Shown here: piece by piece, positions 62,086 through 64,000 of the stretch | Numbering within the stretch: the stretch's first letter is position 1 | How the letters are laid out: the number at the start of each line of letters is the position of its first letter | DNA from: Bromus sterilis | Taxonomy: Eukaryota; Streptophyta; Magnoliopsida; Poales; Poaceae | NCBI GenBank assembly: GCA_950022295.1 | Contig: OX465598.1 | Span: 183,143,501 to 183,207,500, forward strand | Length of the DNA stretch: 64,000 nt | Reading direction: 5' to 3' | Position numbers and translations under genes: made by a program | Notes under the pieces: model-generated | The model's input: only the letters and a program-made list of their open reading frames with translations | What the model was told of the DNA's origin: nothing | Database searches by the model: none

Positions 62086-63023
62086 GCGCAATGCAAGGGC
62101 AAACCGGGGAAAACACGCAGAAGCCCAGGCGGCGCCATCATTACATCAAAGAAAAAACGGGCCAGGTGTTACGAATTCCAAGACAAGATGCCTTCACACG
62201 GTCAGCACTATTTAAAGGACACGTCAAATCTCTCATGTTTCCCATACAAGCCTTGGAAACCCAACAGACACCAGGCAGCATGACGTCCAAACCATCATTA
62301 TGACGGGCCAGAAGACGCGACGGATCAAAGAAGCAAGCATCATCATAGGTCACCAAACAGCATGGCAATACATATCACCAAGACATCTCAAGCAGGACAG
62401 ATCAAGGTAAAAACAAATTGGAAAGAACAAAAGAATCCAAAGGCTACCTATTTCTTGCTATCCAAAATTTATGATTTTTAAGAAAAATCTCTTACTCCCA
62501 TCGGGAGTACCTTTATTCGAGTTTGGGTGCTCCCTCACGCAGGAAGAATGCAAAGATGCGCTCGAGTGATCACTCGCACCAGCAGAAACAACATAGTCTC
62601 AGAGTTCGGGTGCTCCCTCACCCTGAAGACAGCAAAGCATTCGAGTGACCACTCGCAAAAGACTCTACAAGTAATCGACAATATGATCTACTCACGCACT
62701 CGACGGCTTTCCGAGTGGGCGCTTTCTTGTTTTCCTTGCCTGAGTTCATTACAAGCTCCTCGAGTGACTACTAAATAGTTCACTTGATTGTTTATTCCAA
62801 GTGGGTGCATCGCTAACCAGGTTCCGTGCCTCTACAAAAAACAATTATGCCTGGGCTACGACACACTATACACAGATGCCACACAAGCTTATCGTGTAGG
62901 TAAGACCCCGCTGCGCAGAACGGCCGGGCCGGGACTTGCCGCAGAGCAATTTCACTCCCGACCTTTTCCATGCGCTCGCATGATAGAAAGAGCCGAGCGG
63001 ATGCGCTCAGGCTATTTTCTTAG
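62086..63023 (+). other. Tat-2 3' region, LTR-proximal part
   Basis: Non-coding. It includes GGGTGCTCCCTCAC motifs near 62525 and 62608 that correspond to the GGGAGCACC repeats of Tat-1. The 62850-63010 part aligns with Tat-1 4380-4560 in reverse. The element stops at 63023 against a new LTR (putative duplication CTTAG at 63019-63023). Confidence 0.6.
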
Positions 63024-64000
63024 TGTAACAGCCCAGTTTTCACAAAAATTAAAAAAATTGTTTTTGGTGTGAATTGTTTGATTGTCTGATTTGTTTGCGG
63101 TGTTTGCTTCGCCGAATTAATAATCGATGAATATTTTCCCCCTCCTTCTCGTATCGGATGCGTGACCGACCTTTTTTCCCAAATGGCACACGACCTGTTG
63201 CGGCACCGGGTTTCACCCGAGCACCGTCGCGACTACCGGCACAAGACCAGCCTTCACCATCGGTGCAAAAAACCCCCATTTATATTTAATGGGTTATTTT
63301 ATCGGATGGGTTCGACATCTCCGTTGGGCGCGAAACGATGTAGACGACGTCAGTTCGGTGCAACGAGGGGGTGTTTCGATTTTCGTGCGATTCCGACTTC
63401 GTCGGGTAGGTAACCGGTCGGAGATGCCAGGCATAGTAGCCGGTATACCTCCAGTCGCGTATTTATAAACTGTCGCGCGTGCGCTGATAGCTGGACCCCC
63501 GGATTCCCCTCGTATCTTCGGATTGTAGCCACCCGAAAAACCGGACCCGAAACAGGCCATTTAGAGGCCCGAAACCCCTCCGAAATACCCACCTTCTATA
63601 AATAGCAGTGCTAGCCACCTAAATTGGACAAACCCTAGCCCCTAATCCCTCTCATTCCGTGCCTCCCCTCTCCCTAGCCGCCATATGGAAACCAGGCCAC
63701 CAACCACCTCCTGATCCAGATCGAACGCTCCGGGTTGTCGGATCTGGATCGGACGGCCCGAAGCGCGCCACGTCACCACTCGCATCCCATTCCCCTGCCC
63801 AGCCCGTGGAGCTCCTTGCCCGAGCGCCTCCACGCCCGACCCTGCCGTGCCGGCCGGCGAGCCACCGCAGCACACTCCGGTGAGCTCCCTCCACCGCGGC
63901 TCCCTCCTCTCCTCCTCCTCGCCTCCCCTTACCTCTCTCCCTCTCACAGGTCGCCGGCGGGAGGCCGTAGTCGCCGTTTCCATGACCATGGCGAGGCCGA
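63024..64000 (+). repeat. Chr-4: chromovirus-type LTR, left part
   Basis: Begins TGTAACAGCCCAGTTTTC, close to the Chr-1 LTR start TGTAACATCCCAATTTTC. TATAAATA is at 63597-63604, followed by an ACCCTAGCC-type leader and GC-rich sequence. A donor-like CCGGTGAGC (GT at 63880) and an acceptor-like CTCTCACAG (ending 63949) would define a 70-nt intron. The LTR runs out of the window. A host gene start was considered but the LTR end and its insertion into Tat-2 argue for a retroelement. Confidence 0.65.
63597..63604 (+). promoter_or_regulatory. TATA box in Chr-4 LTR
   Basis: TATAAATA about 570 bp into the LTR, followed by an ACCCTAGCC-containing leader as in Chr-1. Confidence 0.55.

Larger units (their letters stand above)
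54643..63023 (+). mobile_element. Tat-2: Tat-lineage Gypsy element with antisense B3-like ORF
   Basis: Plus-strand relative of Tat-1, with the same order: LTR, PBS, gag-protease, reverse transcriptase, RNase H, second RNase H, integrase, tandem repeats, antisense ORF. The 5' LTR is 54643-55078. The 3' LTR is not in the window because Chr-4 interrupts at 63024. Unlike Tat-1 it keeps protease and the front of reverse transcriptase, but it has more frameshifts and stops. Confidence 0.92.

Noticed and set aside
63597..64000. Start of a host protein-coding gene (TATA box, GC-rich exon, intron)
   Set aside because: The sequence starts with a TGTAACAGCCC LTR end inserted in Tat-2 and parallels the Chr-1 LTR; a host gene cannot be fully excluded without the sequence to the right.

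Overview
This 64 kb window looks like intergenic DNA of a large-genome grass, most likely a pooid such as a Triticeae species or oat. I find no host gene, tRNA, rRNA or CRISPR array. Nearly all of it is nested LTR retrotransposons, plus a CACTA transposase fragment and two LINE 3' ends. Clade calls rest on protein motifs, primer binding sites (PBS) and LTR ends that I read by eye. Family names were not assigned because no database could be searched. Short names used here: Ath = Athila-type Gypsy, Tat = Tat-type Gypsy, Chr = chromovirus-type Gypsy.

Layout. 1-1597: 3' part of a CACTA transposase gene (minus strand) with a palindromic repeat array. 1598-1742 and 38272-~42232: an old chromovirus (Chr-0, plus), split by Ath-1. 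1743-38266: Ath-1 (plus), flanked by the target duplication ATCGT, carrying gag-protease but no reverse transcriptase or integrase. Ath-1 is itself interrupted by Tat-1 (3604-11868, minus, TSD CTAGT), Chr-1 (12955-23472, minus, TSD ATTCA) and Chr-2 (28066-37349, minus, non-autonomous, near-perfect TSD). ~42233-44745: reversed Athila remnant (Ath-4) carrying a truncated LINE. 44746-45947: mostly unclassified, with a second LINE end. 45948-50690: Ath-3 (minus), cut by a chromovirus LTR (Chr-3, 50691-51757). That LTR is cut by Ath-2 (51758-54642, plus), which is cut by Tat-2 (54643-63023, plus), which is cut by another chromovirus-type LTR (Chr-4, 63024 to the window end). The right-hand stack is open: the partner ends lie outside the window.

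The most interesting content is accessory. Both Tat elements carry, between integrase and 3' LTR and in antisense, an open frame for a protein with an RGG-like basic start and a B3-type DNA-binding domain. In both copies a TATAAATA box lies roughly 70 bp upstream of its ATG, while gag-pol is riddled with stops. All four Athila LTRs share a nine-codon ORF at the first AUG of the predicted leader; its end overlaps a GTGAGT splice-donor consensus, and a conserved acceptor lies about 0.9 kb downstream. Chr-1 has an extra, intact 240-residue coiled-coil ORF between its 5' LTR and gag. Chr-2 has no pol but encodes a gag-like protein with an expanded zinc-knuckle array.

The gag-pol genes of every element examined are broken by frameshifts, deletions, catalytic-site changes or nonsense codons. 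Many of the nonsense codons fit C-to-T decay of methylated DNA.
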